A stretch of 64,000 bases of DNA. Source: Risungbinella massiliensis (GTDB taxonomy: Bacteria; Bacillota; Bacilli; Thermoactinomycetales; Thermoactinomycetaceae). Under the pieces are notes generated by a model. The model made no database searches and was not told where the DNA came from. It worked only from the letters and a program-made list of their open reading frames with translations. A program made the translations under genes and the position numbers. The DNA lies in assembly GCF_000942395.1 (NCBI RefSeq), contig NZ_LN812102.1:1338816-1402815 (forward strand), given 5' to 3'. Shown piece after piece: positions 1 through 8,648 of the stretch; the first letter of the stretch is position 1; the number at the start of each line of letters is the position of its first letter.

Positions 1-456
1 CGGAACTCAGCGAAACTTGGTTACTATCCGGGAACGCGGGATGAAAAAATCATGGATTCGGCAGTCGGTTCTATGCTCAGTAGTAAGTTCGGTGACAAGA
101 TGATCTTAGAAGAACTGATGAAAGGGAAAGAGAAAGAGCCACCAAAATTACTTCTTCTTCCTTTCAGCGATATCCGGGGTTTTGACACAACCGGAATGCG
201 AGCTCTCGTTTATATTGTCGAAGCACAGAACTTAGACATCGAACTAATGAAGCTGGCTGTACAACGTGTAGGAGAGGACTCCAAATTAATTATTGATGGA
301 GACTTTGAAGCACAAGTCGATCACCATAGCTATGAAGGTGTGAATAACGGAATGAGACGTCTGTCGGAAGTGTTCCGTGGTCAAGAATACTATGGTGAAG
401 TAGAGCTTCCTATTATTTATCGAAGTAAAATTGCCCAAAAAGCTGATGAGATGTAA
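1..456 (+). CDS. PhoH-family ATPase, C-terminal part (gene starts outside window)
   Basis: The reading frame is open from base 1 to the TAA at 454-456, so the gene begins upstream and only about 151 C-terminal residues are visible. The segment IRGFDTTGMRALVYIVEAQN, then GEDSKLIIDGDFEAQVDH, then NNGMRRLSEVF, aligns well with the C-terminal half of PhoH/YlaK proteins (IRGRSIPN..IIIDEAQN..GTKIVLTGDPYQID). Family members are P-loop nucleotidases, often with an N-terminal PIN nuclease domain. The Walker B aspartate of DEAQN reads valine here (VEAQN) and the TGD sensor reads DGD, so this copy is divergent and its ATPase activity is uncertain. A clear hairpin follows the stop codon. The family call is fairly firm; the substrate is unknown. 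Confidence 0.7.
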   Translation, partial: RNSAKLGYYPGTRDEKIMDSAVGSMLSSKFGDKMILEELMKGKEKEPPKLLLLPFSDIRGFDTTGMRALVYIVEAQNLDIELMKLAVQRVGEDSKLIIDGDFEAQVDHHSYEGVNNGMRRLSEVFRGQEYYGEVELPIIYRSKIAQKADEM

Positions 457-462
457 AGTATT

Positions 463-495
463 AAACAACCGCAATCTATATGATTGCGGTTGTTT
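463..495 (+). terminator. Intrinsic terminator after the PhoH-family gene
   Basis: A perfect 14-bp inverted repeat (AAACAACCGCAATC / GATTGCGGTTGTTT) with a 5-nt loop starts 6 nt after the stop codon. The T tract is short and partly inside the stem. Confidence 0.75.
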
Positions 496-510
496 CTTCC
501 GTTCATTTAT

Positions 511-539
511 TTGTCCCTACAATGAAATTCCTGTATAAT
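511..539 (+). promoter_or_regulatory. Probable sigma-A promoter of the marR-exporter pair
   Basis: TTGTCC at 511-516 and a consensus TATAAT at 534-539 are separated by 17 bp, about 45 bp before the ATG of the MarR-type regulator. Confidence 0.6.
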
Positions 540-581
540 AGAGTAACTATTTCACCCCATAAAATAAAAAAGGAGCTTATT

Positions 582-1004
582 ATGGCCAATCGGTTGGATC
601 AAATTCTCCAATTGGAGCATCTATCTCGGCAACTTTTTAAACAAATAAAAAAAGAGTTAGCTGAATTATGGAAAGACAGTATTACTGGAGCAGAATTTGG
701 AATGTTATACACACTTTCGCAACGTGGACCTCAAATTGTCACTGCAATGGCACAAACTTTTGATGTCTCTGTAAGTCATATTACACATGTTGTAGATCTC
801 TTAGAAAACAAAGGTTATATTAAACGATTGCGTTCGCAAACGGATAAACGAGTTGTGGAGCTACATTTAACACAAGAGGGTAGAAAAATAGCCGAAGATT
901 TAACAAGACAAAAGATGGAATATTTCCGTGAAAAATTTGCTATCTTGGAAGATGAGGAACTACAACAATTAATTGCAATTTACCAAAAATTGACATCTTC
1001 ATAA
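582..1004 (+). CDS. MarR-family transcriptional regulator
   Basis: 140 residues, starting at the ATG at 582, which has AAGGAGC five bases upstream; the frame stays open further upstream but without a ribosome site. The protein shows the MarR plan: an N-terminal dimerisation helix, a winged helix-turn-helix (SVSHITHVVDLLENKGYIKR followed by the wing RSQTDKRVVELHLTQEG), and a C-terminal helix. MarR proteins usually bind as dimers to their own promoter region and are released by small phenolic or drug-like ligands. It lies 78 bp upstream of an EmrB/QacA-type exporter on the same strand, the classic arrangement of a regulator and its efflux pump. The ligand cannot be read from the sequence. Confidence 0.9.
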   Translation: MANRLDQILQLEHLSRQLFKQIKKELAELWKDSITGAEFGMLYTLSQRGPQIVTAMAQTFDVSVSHITHVVDLLENKGYIKRLRSQTDKRVVELHLTQEGRKIAEDLTRQKMEYFREKFAILEDEELQQLIAIYQKLTSS

Positions 1005-1082
1005 TTATTTCCCTTTGTATATTTTACATTTTATATTTCATAAGGTTAAACATATATTTCGATATGCGAAGGAGTTGTTTTC

Positions 1083-2714
1083 GTGCAAGACCTGACGAAA
1101 AGGGAGAAATCGCTCATTATGGTGGCGATTGTCTCGCTTCTTTTGTTTGCAGCACTTAATCAAACGATTATAGGGAATGCCCTCCCCAAAATTTCTGCTG
1201 AGCTAAACGGTGCTGCTTATTACAATTGGGTATTTACCATATTCATGCTCACTTCTAGTGTTACTGCCATACTAGTTGGAAAATTATCCGATATTTACGG
1301 CCGGAAACCGATTATTGTAGTCGGGGTAGTGATCTTTATGATTGGTACTTTCTTATGTGGTACCTCTGCTAATATTATTCAATTGATCATCTACCGTGGT
1401 GTTCAAGGCTTTGGCGCAGGCATGATCATGTCCACGGCTTTTGCTGCTGTAGGGGATCTATTTCCTCCTCGCGAACGGGGGAAATGGCAAGGGATACTCA
1501 GTGCTACCTTCGGATTTTCTAGTATATTAGGACCTTCATTGGGCGGTTATATTGTAGAGTACTTTGATTGGCACTGGATTTTTTGGGTTTTCTTACCGAT
1601 TGGAGTTATCGCGTTGGTCCTGATTTTTTGGCTTTTCCCCAAAACAGAAAAGCAAGGCAAGCAGCCCATTGATTTATTGGGTTCTTTCTTTGTTGTCACG
1701 ACCATTGTTCCTCTTCTCCTTGCATTTTCTTGGGCAGGAAAAGAGTATGCTTGGAGTTCTTGGCAGATTATCGGTTTGTTTATTACCAGTGTGGTGTCAC
1801 TTATAATCTTTATTTGGGTAGAAAAACGAGCAGTCAGTCCCGTTATTCCACTCGATCTATTCGGAAATTCGATTTTTACCCTATCCAATGTGATTTTGTT
1901 CTTAATCGGTTTCGGGATGTTTGGAACGATTATTTATGCCCCTTTCTTTATTCAAGGAGTAATGGGATTAGGTGCAACTGAATCGAGCTTTATCACAATG
2001 GCACTAACGCTAGCAATGGTTGTTGCCAATATTACAACGGGACAGATTATGTCTCGAACAGGTAAATATAAAAAATTGGCTATTGTAGGTGGATTTACTA
2101 TGGCATTAGGTCTATTCCTACTCTCTTTCTTAGGACCTAATACCAGTAACATAACCATGGTATGGCATTTAATCATTGTAGGAATCGGATTAGGGATTGT
2201 TTTCCCAGTCTTTTCCCTAACAGCCCAAAATGCAGTCAGTCATAAGTATCTAGGAGTAGCTACTTCCTCAGTCCAACTCTTCCGACAGATTGGGGGTACC
2301 ATCGGGGTTGCCATTCTTGGAACAGTACTTACCGGTTCTCTAACAGACGAGATGAGTAATCTTACTCAAAAAACTTCAGCTAACATATCGCTAGTTTCAC
2401 CAGCTATAAGCTCCAAATTGGCTGCATTACAAGATTCTCAAATCCTAACCAATGCAGACAAATTGCAGGAGATACGAGCATCTCTACCAGCTTCTTTTAC
2501 TGCTTTGTTTGATAATATGTTAGCAATGCTACGAGAGGCTTTTGCGACAGCTTTGAATCATGTGTTTCTGACTGGTAGCCTCGTTGTCTTATTCGGGATT
2601 TTCTTTATGTTTTTTGTGAAAGAGATCCCTTTACGTACCAGTAACAAAACTTCTTCTGAAAAAGACCTAGAACATTCTTGTAACACTTCTTATCCAAAAG
2701 CTAGTCAGCACTAA
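1083..2714 (+). CDS. MFS multidrug efflux transporter, DHA2 (EmrB/QacA) type
   Basis: 543 residues with about 14 hydrophobic segments, the normal size for the 14-TM DHA2 group of proton-driven drug exporters. The motif-A loop GKLSDIYGRKP follows the second TM segment, and the long hydrophilic stretch near residues 420-480 sits before the last TM segment, as in QacA/LfrA-type proteins. The start is GTG at 1083 with AAGGAG eight bases upstream. It probably forms one transcription unit with the MarR regulator before it. The inferred role is proton-coupled export of toxic organic compounds across the cytoplasmic membrane. The substrate range is unknown. A strong terminator follows. Confidence 0.9.
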   Translation: MQDLTKREKSLIMVAIVSLLLFAALNQTIIGNALPKISAELNGAAYYNWVFTIFMLTSSVTAILVGKLSDIYGRKPIIVVGVVIFMIGTFLCGTSANIIQLIIYRGVQGFGAGMIMSTAFAAVGDLFPPRERGKWQGILSATFGFSSILGPSLGGYIVEYFDWHWIFWVFLPIGVIALVLIFWLFPKTEKQGKQPIDLLGSFFVVTTIVPLLLAFSWAGKEYAWSSWQIIGLFITSVVSLIIFIWVEKRAVSPVIPLDLFGNSIFTLSNVILFLIGFGMFGTIIYAPFFIQGVMGLGATESSFITMALTLAMVVANITTGQIMSRTGKYKKLAIVGGFTMALGLFLLSFLGPNTSNITMVWHLIIVGIGLGIVFPVFSLTAQNAVSHKYLGVATSSVQLFRQIGGTIGVAILGTVLTGSLTDEMSNLTQKTSANISLVSPAISSKLAALQDSQILTNADKLQEIRASLPASFTALFDNMLAMLREAFATALNHVFLTGSLVVLFGIFFMFFVKEIPLRTSNKTSSEKDLEHSCNTSYPKASQH

Positions 2715-2723
2715 AAAATATTC

Positions 2724-2754
2724 AAAAGCCCACATTCTTAGAATGTGGGCTTTT
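2724..2754. terminator. Bidirectional intrinsic terminator
   Basis: Perfect 14-bp stem (AAAAGCCCACATTC / GAATGTGGGCTTTT) with a 3-nt loop between two convergent genes. The terminal A and T runs let it work in both directions. Confidence 0.8.
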
Positions 2755-2800
2755 AGCATGATAAAAAGGGTTATAAGTGCAATGATAATACTTTTGAAAA

Positions 2801-3205
2801 TTATGTCGTTACATCTTCCGTCGTTTCATTTAACTTGTCCGAAAAATCCCCCATGATTTTTTTCATGATCCATTCATATTCTTCTAGGAGATATGGGACA
2901 AAAAAAACGTGGTAGTTTGCTTCACGTTCTTTTTCTAGGTACTCTAGAACAACGTTATTACAATATTGGACCAGCTGCTCCCAGTCTTCGAAATGTGGCA
3001 ACAGCTCCGTTAAGTCTAAGCTGCCGAGATGCAAGAACAGGTCTTTCTCTGTCCATAGAACGAAGTTTACGCCAATGATTCCTACATTTAAACGATTACA
3101 ATCATAGACAAATTCTTCGGCAGCAGTCAGTGGCAGGTACAATTCCCCTTCAGCGGCGAGATATCCGCTATCTTCATACTCGCTGATCAGCCATTCTGCT
3201 AACAT
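2801..3205 (-). CDS. Hypothetical protein, acidic, about 134 aa
   Basis: The frame opens at 3244, but the ATG at 3205 has AAGGAGC nine bases upstream and gives 134 residues, so I take that start. The protein is acidic, has no signal peptide or membrane segment, and is rich in Trp, Tyr and Leu in its middle part. I do not recognise a family. It is convergent with the exporter gene and stands alone. Its size and composition resemble small cytosolic immunity-type proteins, but this is not evidence of function. Confidence 0.6.
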   Translation of the reverse strand: MLAEWLISEYEDSGYLAAEGELYLPLTAAEEFVYDCNRLNVGIIGVNFVLWTEKDLFLHLGSLDLTELLPHFEDWEQLVQYCNNVVLEYLEKEREANYHVFFVPYLLEEYEWIMKKIMGDFSDKLNETTEDVTT

Positions 3206-3559
3206 GAATCGTGCTCCTTCTAGTTTCAAGATGAAAGTAGACATAAAGAAAACGCTGAATCACACAAACGCGATCTCCACTGCCAAAATTGTCTGTATGG
3301 GAACACTCTCTATATGAAACTGCTAAATTTAGTAGCAGGTATAAAAATATTATATGGTATATTGGAAAAGATCGAAACTGTTTCTCTGACAATTGAGTGT
3401 ACAAAAACAAAGAAGTCATTATTTTGACAAATTTTGGTATATCCATTTTCTAACCTGTTTTTAAAAATCTTCTTTCGGATCAATGCTACTTAATATATTG
3501 GAATTTTTATTATATCCTTTCTATTCTGCCTTTGTCTAGGTTCCTTCATTTCCTTTGAA

Positions 3560-3835
3560 CCTCCCCCACCTACGCTAACACTAAGAGGTAGGGGATTCGA
3601 AACTGAAAGGCCTTATACATTGGAATTCACCTCCCTATAAGTAGTTGAAAGTATTTTACAACTTTTCAGAATAATGTCAATGTCATTCTGGAGGATCAAG
3701 AAATTCATGAAGGAAAAAGCACCATACTAGGTCGGACTTGCGAGAGGGTAGAAACCCTCCCTCGTCCGACGCAGATTCATCTCCCACTTTCGCTTCGCTT
3801 AGAAGCGGGAGTATTCTCCGCTATAATAGATAAAA
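3560..3835 (-). mobile_element. IS200/IS605-type element relic (hairpin ends and a truncated tnpB start)
   Basis: On the minus strand GGGAGGTG precedes an ATG at 3620 opening MYKAFQFRI, which resembles TnpB/OrfB N-termini (M-x-KA-x-x-FR), but the frame stops at 3570 after 16 codons. It runs straight into a hairpin (arms 3564-3571 and 3586-3594, CCCC-ACCT type). Further hairpins lie at 3731-3770 (GTCGGAC / GTCCGAC outer arms) and 3781-3811 (CTCCC...GGGAG). The last shares the CTTCTAAGCG-like loop pattern of the 3564-3594 hairpin. This layout of subterminal hairpins around a gutted tnpB fits a non-autonomous IS200/IS605 derivative or two overlapping relics. No transposase remains. Confidence 0.45.
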
Positions 3836-3837
3836 AA

Positions 3838-3868
3838 GAATAGCTCACTCTTAAAGAGTGAGCTATTC
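3838..3868 (-). terminator. Intrinsic terminator of the infC-rpmI-rplT operon
   Basis: 15-bp stem (GAATAGCTCACTCTT / AAGAGTGAGCTATTC) with a 1-nt centre, followed on the minus strand by TTTTTTATC. It lies 27 bp after the rplT stop. Confidence 0.85.
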
Positions 3869-3894
3869 ATAAGTAATGCTATATTAGAAAATCC

Positions 3895-4257
3895 TTATCC
3901 AACTTGCTTTGCAGATTTTGCTAGTTCTGCAAGATCTGCAAACGCTTTTGCGTCAGAGATAGCTAGTTCAGATAGCATTTTACGGTTGATATCAACACCA
4001 GCTACTTTCAAACCATGCATCATTTGGCTGTAAGAAAGACCATTGATACGTGCAGCTGCATTGATCCGAGTGATCCATAAACGACGATAGTTACGTTTTA
4101 CCTGACGACGATCGCGGTATGCGAACATCAAGGATTTCATCACTTGTTGTTTTGCTGTTTTAAACAGACGATGTTTGGAACCAAAGTATCCACGTGCTAG
4201 TTTCAGGACTTTTTTACGACGACGGCGTGTAACCGTACCACCTTTTACTCTTGCCAC
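3895..4257 (-). CDS. rplT: 50S ribosomal protein L20
   Basis: 120 residues, very basic, starting [20 protein letters not shown] and containing [20 protein letters not shown] and [13 protein letters not shown], which are signature stretches of bacterial L20. The length is typical. L20 binds 23S rRNA early in large-subunit assembly and, in Bacillales, represses its own operon by promoting termination in the infC leader. It is the last gene of infC-rpmI-rplT and is followed by a strong terminator. Confidence 0.98.
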   Translation of the reverse strand: MARVKGGTVTRRRRKKVLKLARGYFGSKHRLFKTAKQQVMKSLMFAYRDRRQVKRNYRRLWITRINAAARINGLSYSQMMHGLKVAGVDINRKMLSELAISDAKAFADLAELAKSAKQVG

Positions 4258-4285
4258 AGTATTTCCCTCCTAATAAATCCGTTTT

Positions 4286-4483
4286 TTATTTGTAAGCAAT
4301 CAATTGCTCGATGCGCTTTTGGTCACCAGCACTCATGATTGCACCTTTACGTAGTTTACGTTTTCTTTTTTGGCTCTTCGCTTCAAACAAATGGCTTGTG
4401 TATGCGTGGTTACGTTTGATTTTACCGGTTCCGGTTTTTTTAAAACGTTTTGCCACTGATTTTTTGGTCTTCATTTTAGGCAT
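4286..4483 (-). CDS. rpmI: 50S ribosomal protein L35
   Basis: 65 residues, [20 protein letters not shown] followed by the [10 protein letters not shown] region typical of L35. The start ATG has AAGGAGGA upstream. It lies 18 bp after infC and 28 bp before rplT. The conserved infC-rpmI-rplT order supports co-transcription from the infC promoter. Confidence 0.98.
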   Translation of the reverse strand: MPKMKTKKSVAKRFKKTGTGKIKRNHAYTSHLFEAKSQKRKRKLRKGAIMSAGDQKRIEQLIAYK

Positions 4484-4501
4484 GAAGAGTTCCTCCTTCA
4501 G

Positions 4502-5017
4502 CTATGACTGTTTAGGTGTTAAGATCATGATCATTTGGCGACCTTCTAGTTTAGGAGAACGCTCCACATCGGAGATCTCTTTCACTTCTTGTGCCATCCG
4601 ATCCAAAACTCTACGTCCGATCTCTTGGTGGGTAATCTCCCGCCCACGGAAACGGATCGACAATTTAACTTTATCGCCTTGATTGAGGAATTTTACTACA
4701 TTACGTAACTTGGTTTGTACGTCGTTCTCCTCAATTGATGGGCTGAGTCGCACTTCTTTTATCTGAACGATCTTCTGATTCTTGCGGGCTTCTTTTTCCC
4801 GTTTGCTTTGTTCATAACGATATTTACCGTAGTCCATGATTTTACAAACTGGGGGTTTGGCCTGCGGAGCAATGTTAACCAGGTCGAGATTGGCCTCTTG
4901 TGCTTTACTCAGTGCTTCGCGGAGTGGTGTAATACCTAACTGTTCTCCGTCTTCCCCGATCAAACGAACTTCTCTTGCACGGATCGCTTCATTGATCAAG
5001 TGTTGTTCCTTGCTAAT
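4502..5017 (-). CDS. infC: Translation initiation factor IF-3 (ATT start codon)
   Basis: 171 residues. The IF-3 N domain (LINEAIRAREVRLIGEDGEQLG), the lysine-rich linker and the C domain (EVRLSPSIEENDVQTKLRNV, VKLSIRFRGREITH) are complete. There is no ATG, GTG or TTG at the right place. Instead ATT at 5017 follows GGAGGTGGCAGGTC, giving the N-terminus MISKEQHLINEAIRA. A non-canonical AUU start is the rule for infC and lets IF-3 limit its own translation, since IF-3 discriminates against such codons. Taking the frame back to 5083 would read through the ribosome site and leader, so the longer version is wrong. Confidence 0.96.
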   Translation of the reverse strand: MSKEQHLINEAIRAREVRLIGEDGEQLGITPLREALSKAQEANLDLVNIAPQAKPPVCKIMDYGKYRYEQSKREKEARKNQKIVQIKEVRLSPSIEENDVQTKLRNVVKFLNQGDKVKLSIRFRGREITHQEIGRRVLDRMAQEVKEISDVERSPKLEGRQMIMILTPKQS

Positions 5018-5040
5018 GACCTGCCACCTCCGAAAAATTT

Positions 5041-5190
5041 CTTGGAAAACAAAAAAGTGTGAGCCTCTTAGATGAGCGCCCACACTTATTCACTGTCCAC
5101 TGTCATAAAGAATCAGTTTCAGATTAACCTAGCAACTGCTTCCTAAAAGCGTCACTTAGGTGAGAAGCGGGCGCTTCTTCTTGCAACATC
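5041..5190 (-). promoter_or_regulatory. infC operon leader with attenuator (L20-type)
   Basis: About 175 nt of leader separate the promoter from the infC ribosome site. Its 3' end forms a terminator hairpin (AAGTGTG at 5081-5087 on plus complement, CACACTT arm at 5055-5061, minus-strand order) followed by a T-rich tail (TTTTTTGTTTT) just before GGAGGTGG. Upstream pairings around 5110-5175 could form the alternative structure. In Bacillus, L20 binds this leader to favour termination; that mechanism is assumed here from position and shape. Confidence 0.7.
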
Positions 5191-5194
5191 AGTG

Positions 5195-5224
5195 ATCATA
5201 CCATATTATCTCAAAGTAAGTCAA
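5195..5224 (-). promoter_or_regulatory. Promoter of infC-rpmI-rplT
   Basis: On the minus strand TTGACT (5219-5224) and TATGAT (5195-5200) are 18 bp apart, with a TGG extended -10 element directly before TATGAT. Confidence 0.7.
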
Positions 5225-5239
5225 GAATGGTTTCTCACC

Positions 5240-5956
5240 TTAACTCGGCAGCTCCTCCGCACTATCCAAATCATACTGTTCAAGTACAGATTCTTGAAGC
5301 TCCGCCAAATGTGCCCGACTAATCTGATTCACTAACAGGTAAAAACATAATGTACCAAACATCCAGAGAAGATCTACTAGATAGTAGAGTGGTTGGACCT
5401 GATAAATCTCCCCGATCTTGCTTGTAAAGTAAACAAGCCAACTATCCATATGAAAGAAAGCATAGATGCCCAGTACAACTCCCGACCATAAACTAGACCA
5501 GAAAACGATCAAAATCGGTGGTGCGGGAAGGCTACCCCAAAAACAGTTAGGACAAGCCGAATGCCCAGTCACTTTTTTGGCAATGAGTGCGTTGGAAACG
5601 TCTTTTAGCGCTTGAAATGGTTTGTACATCTGAATAATAGGAATCAAATGGTAGATATCAAGTTTACCACCCACAATTCTGGTAGGCAGTTTACTCCAAA
5701 TACCAATATTAGCAGTGATCCTTTTTAACCAGTGTAAGTATATCCATAACATAGGAATAATCGAGATCCAGCGTACAAGATGAATAAAGTGATAAAATTC
5801 TACTCCTACCATATGTTTTGCAGGAGTGGTCTCCTCGGCATAATACCAAAATTGTATATCATATATCAGGGCACACACACAAAACATGAAATGAACTACT
5901 ATGGAAATCTTAACGGAACGAATCACTCGCTCATTTTCTCGATAAACTAACCACAT
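5240..5956 (-). CDS. Multi-pass membrane protein, DUF4328-like
   Basis: About 238 residues from the ATG at 5956, which lies just after AAGGAG; a TTG at 5977 is an alternative. There are about five to six hydrophobic segments. The stretch LHWLKRITANIGIWSKLPTR followed by IPIIQMYKPFQALKDV resembles the DUF4328 pattern, in which a short loop with P-x-x-x-x-x-KPxQ precedes further TM helices. The function of DUF4328 proteins is unknown. The gene stands alone upstream of the infC promoter on the same strand, with only a short gap. Confidence 0.55.
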   Translation of the reverse strand: MWLVYRENERVIRSVKISIVVHFMFCVCALIYDIQFWYYAEETTPAKHMVGVEFYHFIHLVRWISIIPMLWIYLHWLKRITANIGIWSKLPTRIVGGKLDIYHLIPIIQMYKPFQALKDVSNALIAKKVTGHSACPNCFWGSLPAPPILIVFWSSLWSGVVLGIYAFFHMDSWLVYFTSKIGEIYQVQPLYYLVDLLWMFGTLCFYLLVNQISRAHLAELQESVLEQYDLDSAEELPS

Positions 5957-5977
5957 TCTCCTTCTACTTCCTTTCAA

Positions 5978-6188
5978 ATTGCATTTGATTGGACGCTAGA
6001 TAGGAGTGGTTTTGTCTCCACTGAGTGTGGGTGTTCTTTTGTCTACGAAGCTTATCAAGTATTATCTAGGAAAGACAATGGAAGATCTGTAGGGTTCCGA
6101 TATGCGTTATAGATCCTATCAATCTATTTACTACGAATCGTTATGTGGATAAAGATGATGTATTGCTATAGATCGTTCTAATGAGATG
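5978..6188. other. Intergenic stretch without a recognisable feature
   Basis: AT-rich sequence between the DUF4328-like gene and a small ORF. I see no good terminator, RNA gene or ORF with a ribosome site. Confidence 0.4.
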
Positions 6189-6431
6189 TTAGAGAATAAG
6201 CATAGTTTTCTTTTGGCTAGAGGAAGTACTTCCTAATTTATTGGCAAAATAGCGTATGATAGTTATCTCTCTTGAACCACTTTCTATCATGCGTTGTATA
6301 AGGCCTTTTCGAGTTACGAAAGAAGCCCTCTCCCCATTAATTCGTTTTGTAAGGTGATGTTTCCTTTCGATCAAATAAGACAAAATAATGAAAACAAGGA
6401 GTACCAATATTAGATACCCCTCGTTCTTCAT
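6189..6431 (-). CDS. Possible small single-TM protein
   Basis: 80 codons. The N-terminus GYLILVLLVFIILSYLIERKHH is a convincing membrane segment followed by basic residues, and the rest is a short cytosolic tail. It begins 15 bp after thrS on the same strand, so it could be translated from thrS read-through, but no good Shine-Dalgarno site precedes the ATG. I do not recognise a family. It may be a real small membrane protein or chance. Confidence 0.35.
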   Translation of the reverse strand: MKNEGYLILVLLVFIILSYLIERKHHLTKRINGERASFVTRKGLIQRMIESGSREITIIRYFANKLGSTSSSQKKTMLIL

Positions 6432-6446
6432 AAAGCAACTATTTAT

Positions 6447-8354
6447 TTATCGACGTTCGATCATCTCTTGCTGGAACTTTTGTAGTGCATCTTGGATGGT
6501 GAGCACTTCTTGGTCTTTTTCATGACGCTTACGAATATTGACCGTACCAGACTCGATCTCTTTCTCCCCAAGTACAATCATGTAAGGAACTTTTTGAACT
6601 TCACCCTCACGAATCTTGTAGCCCAGTTTCTCATCACGGCTATCTACCGATGCCCGAATTCCCGCAGCTACAAACTGTTCTACTACTGATTGAGCCTGTT
6701 CATTGAACTTAGCAGAGACTGGAATAACTCGAACTTGTTCTGGAGACATCCACATTGGGAAATTGCCTCCATAATGCTCTACTAAGACCCCAACAAAACG
6801 ATCAATAGAACCAAAAATTGCTCGGTGAATTACAACTGGACGATGAGGCTTATTATCTTCTCCTACATAAGAGAGGTCGAATTTCTCTGGCATTTGGAAG
6901 TCCAGTTGTACGGTCGCACATTGGTGACTCCGCTTGAGTGCATCGCGAATATGGAAATCAATTTTAGGACCATAGAATGCCCCATCTCCTTCATTTACAC
7001 GATACTCAATCCCAGAACGATCTAACACATTTTTCAGTGCCGATTCTGCTTGGTCCCAGAGTTCATCCGAACCCATCGAATCTTCTGGACGGGTAGAGAG
7101 TTCAATGCTATATGGGAAACCGAATACTTTATACATCCGGTCAATCAAATCCAAAACCTGCTCTAATTCTTCCTCAATTTGGTCAGGGCGTACAAAGATG
7201 TGTGCATCATCTTGAGTGAAAGTACGCACACGGAACATACCATTAAGTGCTCCAGACAGTTCATGACGGTGTACCTGTCCAAATTCAGCTAAACGCATTG
7301 GGAGATCCCGATAAGAACGCAACTCATTCTTGAAAACTAACATATGCCCTGGACAGTTCATTGGTTTGACCGCAAATTTACTTTCATCTACATCGGTAAA
7401 ATACATATTCTCCCGATAATGATCCCAATGACCAGATTGCTCCCATAGACGCTGGTTCATCATCAGTGGAGTACGAACCTCTTGGTAGCCAGCCTGTTCT
7501 TGCATATTGCGTGAGAACTGCTCCAATTCATTGCGCATAATCATCCCATTTGGTAGGTAAAAAGGCATCCCTGGCGCTTCTTCAGAGAACATGAAGAGTT
7601 TCAAGTCTTTCCCGATTCGACGATGATCACGTTTTTTCGCTTCTTCTAATAGATGTAAGTGCTCGTCTAGCTGTGATTTTTTTGGGAAAGAAGTGCCATA
7701 GATTCGTTGTAACATTTGATTGTCACTATTTCCACGCCAGTATGCACCAGCTACATGTTGCAATTTAAACGCCTTGATCTTACCAGTAGAAGGAAGATGT
7801 GGTCCACGACAGAGATCAAAAAACTCGCCTTGCTCATAGATGGTGATAACTGAATCTACAGGCAGGTCTCGAATCAGTTCTAACTTTAAATGATCATCTA
7901 TTTCTTCAAAAATAGCGATTGCCTCATCACGACTTACGACTTTACGTACGATTGGGTGGTTTTCTTTGATAACCTTTGCCATCTCTGCTTCGATCTTTGG
8001 TAGATCTTCTGGAGTGAGGCGGACTGGTAGATCTACGTCATAGTAGAAACCATCCTCAATGACAGGACCAATCCCTAGCTTTACTCCAGGATAAAGACGT
8101 TTGAGTGCTTGAGCTAACACGTGTGCAGTACTATGACGATATACTTCTAAGCCTTCTTGATCATCTAGGGTCAAAATTTTCAGTTCTGCTTGATCTGGAA
8201 CTTCGCGATGTAAATCTACTGCTTTGCCATCTACTACTCCAGCAACTGCCTTTTTTGCAAGTCCAGAACTGATCGAATTAGCCACATCTAGCACAGATAC
8301 AGCTTGCTCATATTGACGTTTGGAACCGTCTGGTAATTGAATGGTGATAGACAT
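6447..8354 (-). CDS. thrS: Threonyl-tRNA synthetase
   Basis: 635 residues, the usual length. In order it shows the TGS domain, the editing domain with the HSTAHVLAQALKR motif, the class II catalytic core (MNQRLWEQSGHWDHYRENM, KPMNCPGHMLVFK, RLAEFGQVHRHELSG, RTFTQDDAHIF) and the anticodon-binding domain (VRVIPVSAKFNEQAQ). It charges tRNA-Thr and hydrolyses Ser-tRNA-Thr. AGGAGG lies upstream of the ATG. Expression is controlled by the T-box leader upstream, which senses uncharged tRNA-Thr. The ytxC-thrS-infC neighbourhood matches B. subtilis. Confidence 0.98.
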   Translation of the reverse strand: MSITIQLPDGSKRQYEQAVSVLDVANSISSGLAKKAVAGVVDGKAVDLHREVPDQAELKILTLDDQEGLEVYRHSTAHVLAQALKRLYPGVKLGIGPVIEDGFYYDVDLPVRLTPEDLPKIEAEMAKVIKENHPIVRKVVSRDEAIAIFEEIDDHLKLELIRDLPVDSVITIYEQGEFFDLCRGPHLPSTGKIKAFKLQHVAGAYWRGNSDNQMLQRIYGTSFPKKSQLDEHLHLLEEAKKRDHRRIGKDLKLFMFSEEAPGMPFYLPNGMIMRNELEQFSRNMQEQAGYQEVRTPLMMNQRLWEQSGHWDHYRENMYFTDVDESKFAVKPMNCPGHMLVFKNELRSYRDLPMRLAEFGQVHRHELSGALNGMFRVRTFTQDDAHIFVRPDQIEEELEQVLDLIDRMYKVFGFPYSIELSTRPEDSMGSDELWDQAESALKNVLDRSGIEYRVNEGDGAFYGPKIDFHIRDALKRSHQCATVQLDFQMPEKFDLSYVGEDNKPHRPVVIHRAIFGSIDRFVGVLVEHYGGNFPMWMSPEQVRVIPVSAKFNEQAQSVVEQFVAAGIRASVDSRDEKLGYKIREGEVQKVPYMIVLGEKEIESGTVNIRKRHEKDQEVLTIQDALQKFQQEMIERR

Positions 8355-8375
8355 ATCATTTTCCTCCTGTTTTTA

Positions 8376-8648
8376 AACATAAAAAAACCCGCCCCAAAAA
8401 GGGACGAGCGTTTGCTGTCGTGGTTCCACCCTCATTTGACCAATCCAAACATGGATTAGCCCTTTGGGACAAGATAACGGTGTCAACCGATAGCAGTTAA
8501 TAGTAAACGAGTACGTTCCCTGCTATAGCTCCGAGGTGGTAAATCTTCTATGAGTGGGTAAAAGGGCTCCCAGCCTGTGACCCTTTCTCTCTAAACCATC
8601 ATCGGAAGATCCTGATCCTCATCAACGCAAAAATGGTAAGTTTTATGT
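8376..8648 (-). promoter_or_regulatory. T-box riboswitch (threonine) upstream of thrS
   Basis: On the minus strand the leader contains the T-box core AGGGTGGAACCACG (8419-8432), whose TGGA bulge pairs with the uncharged tRNA acceptor end. A GC-rich terminator follows (CGTCCC / GGGGCGGG, T7) at about 8385-8410. Upstream lie stem I elements: GATGAGGATC, AGAGAG, and GGGAGCCC. A plausible ACC specifier occurs in TTACCACCTCGGAG near 8532-8545, fitting Thr. The specifier triplet is inferred from the gene controlled. Confidence 0.9.

Noticed and set aside
4311-4682. 123-codon plus-strand frame
   Set aside because: Antisense shadow of rpmI and infC, no ribosome site.
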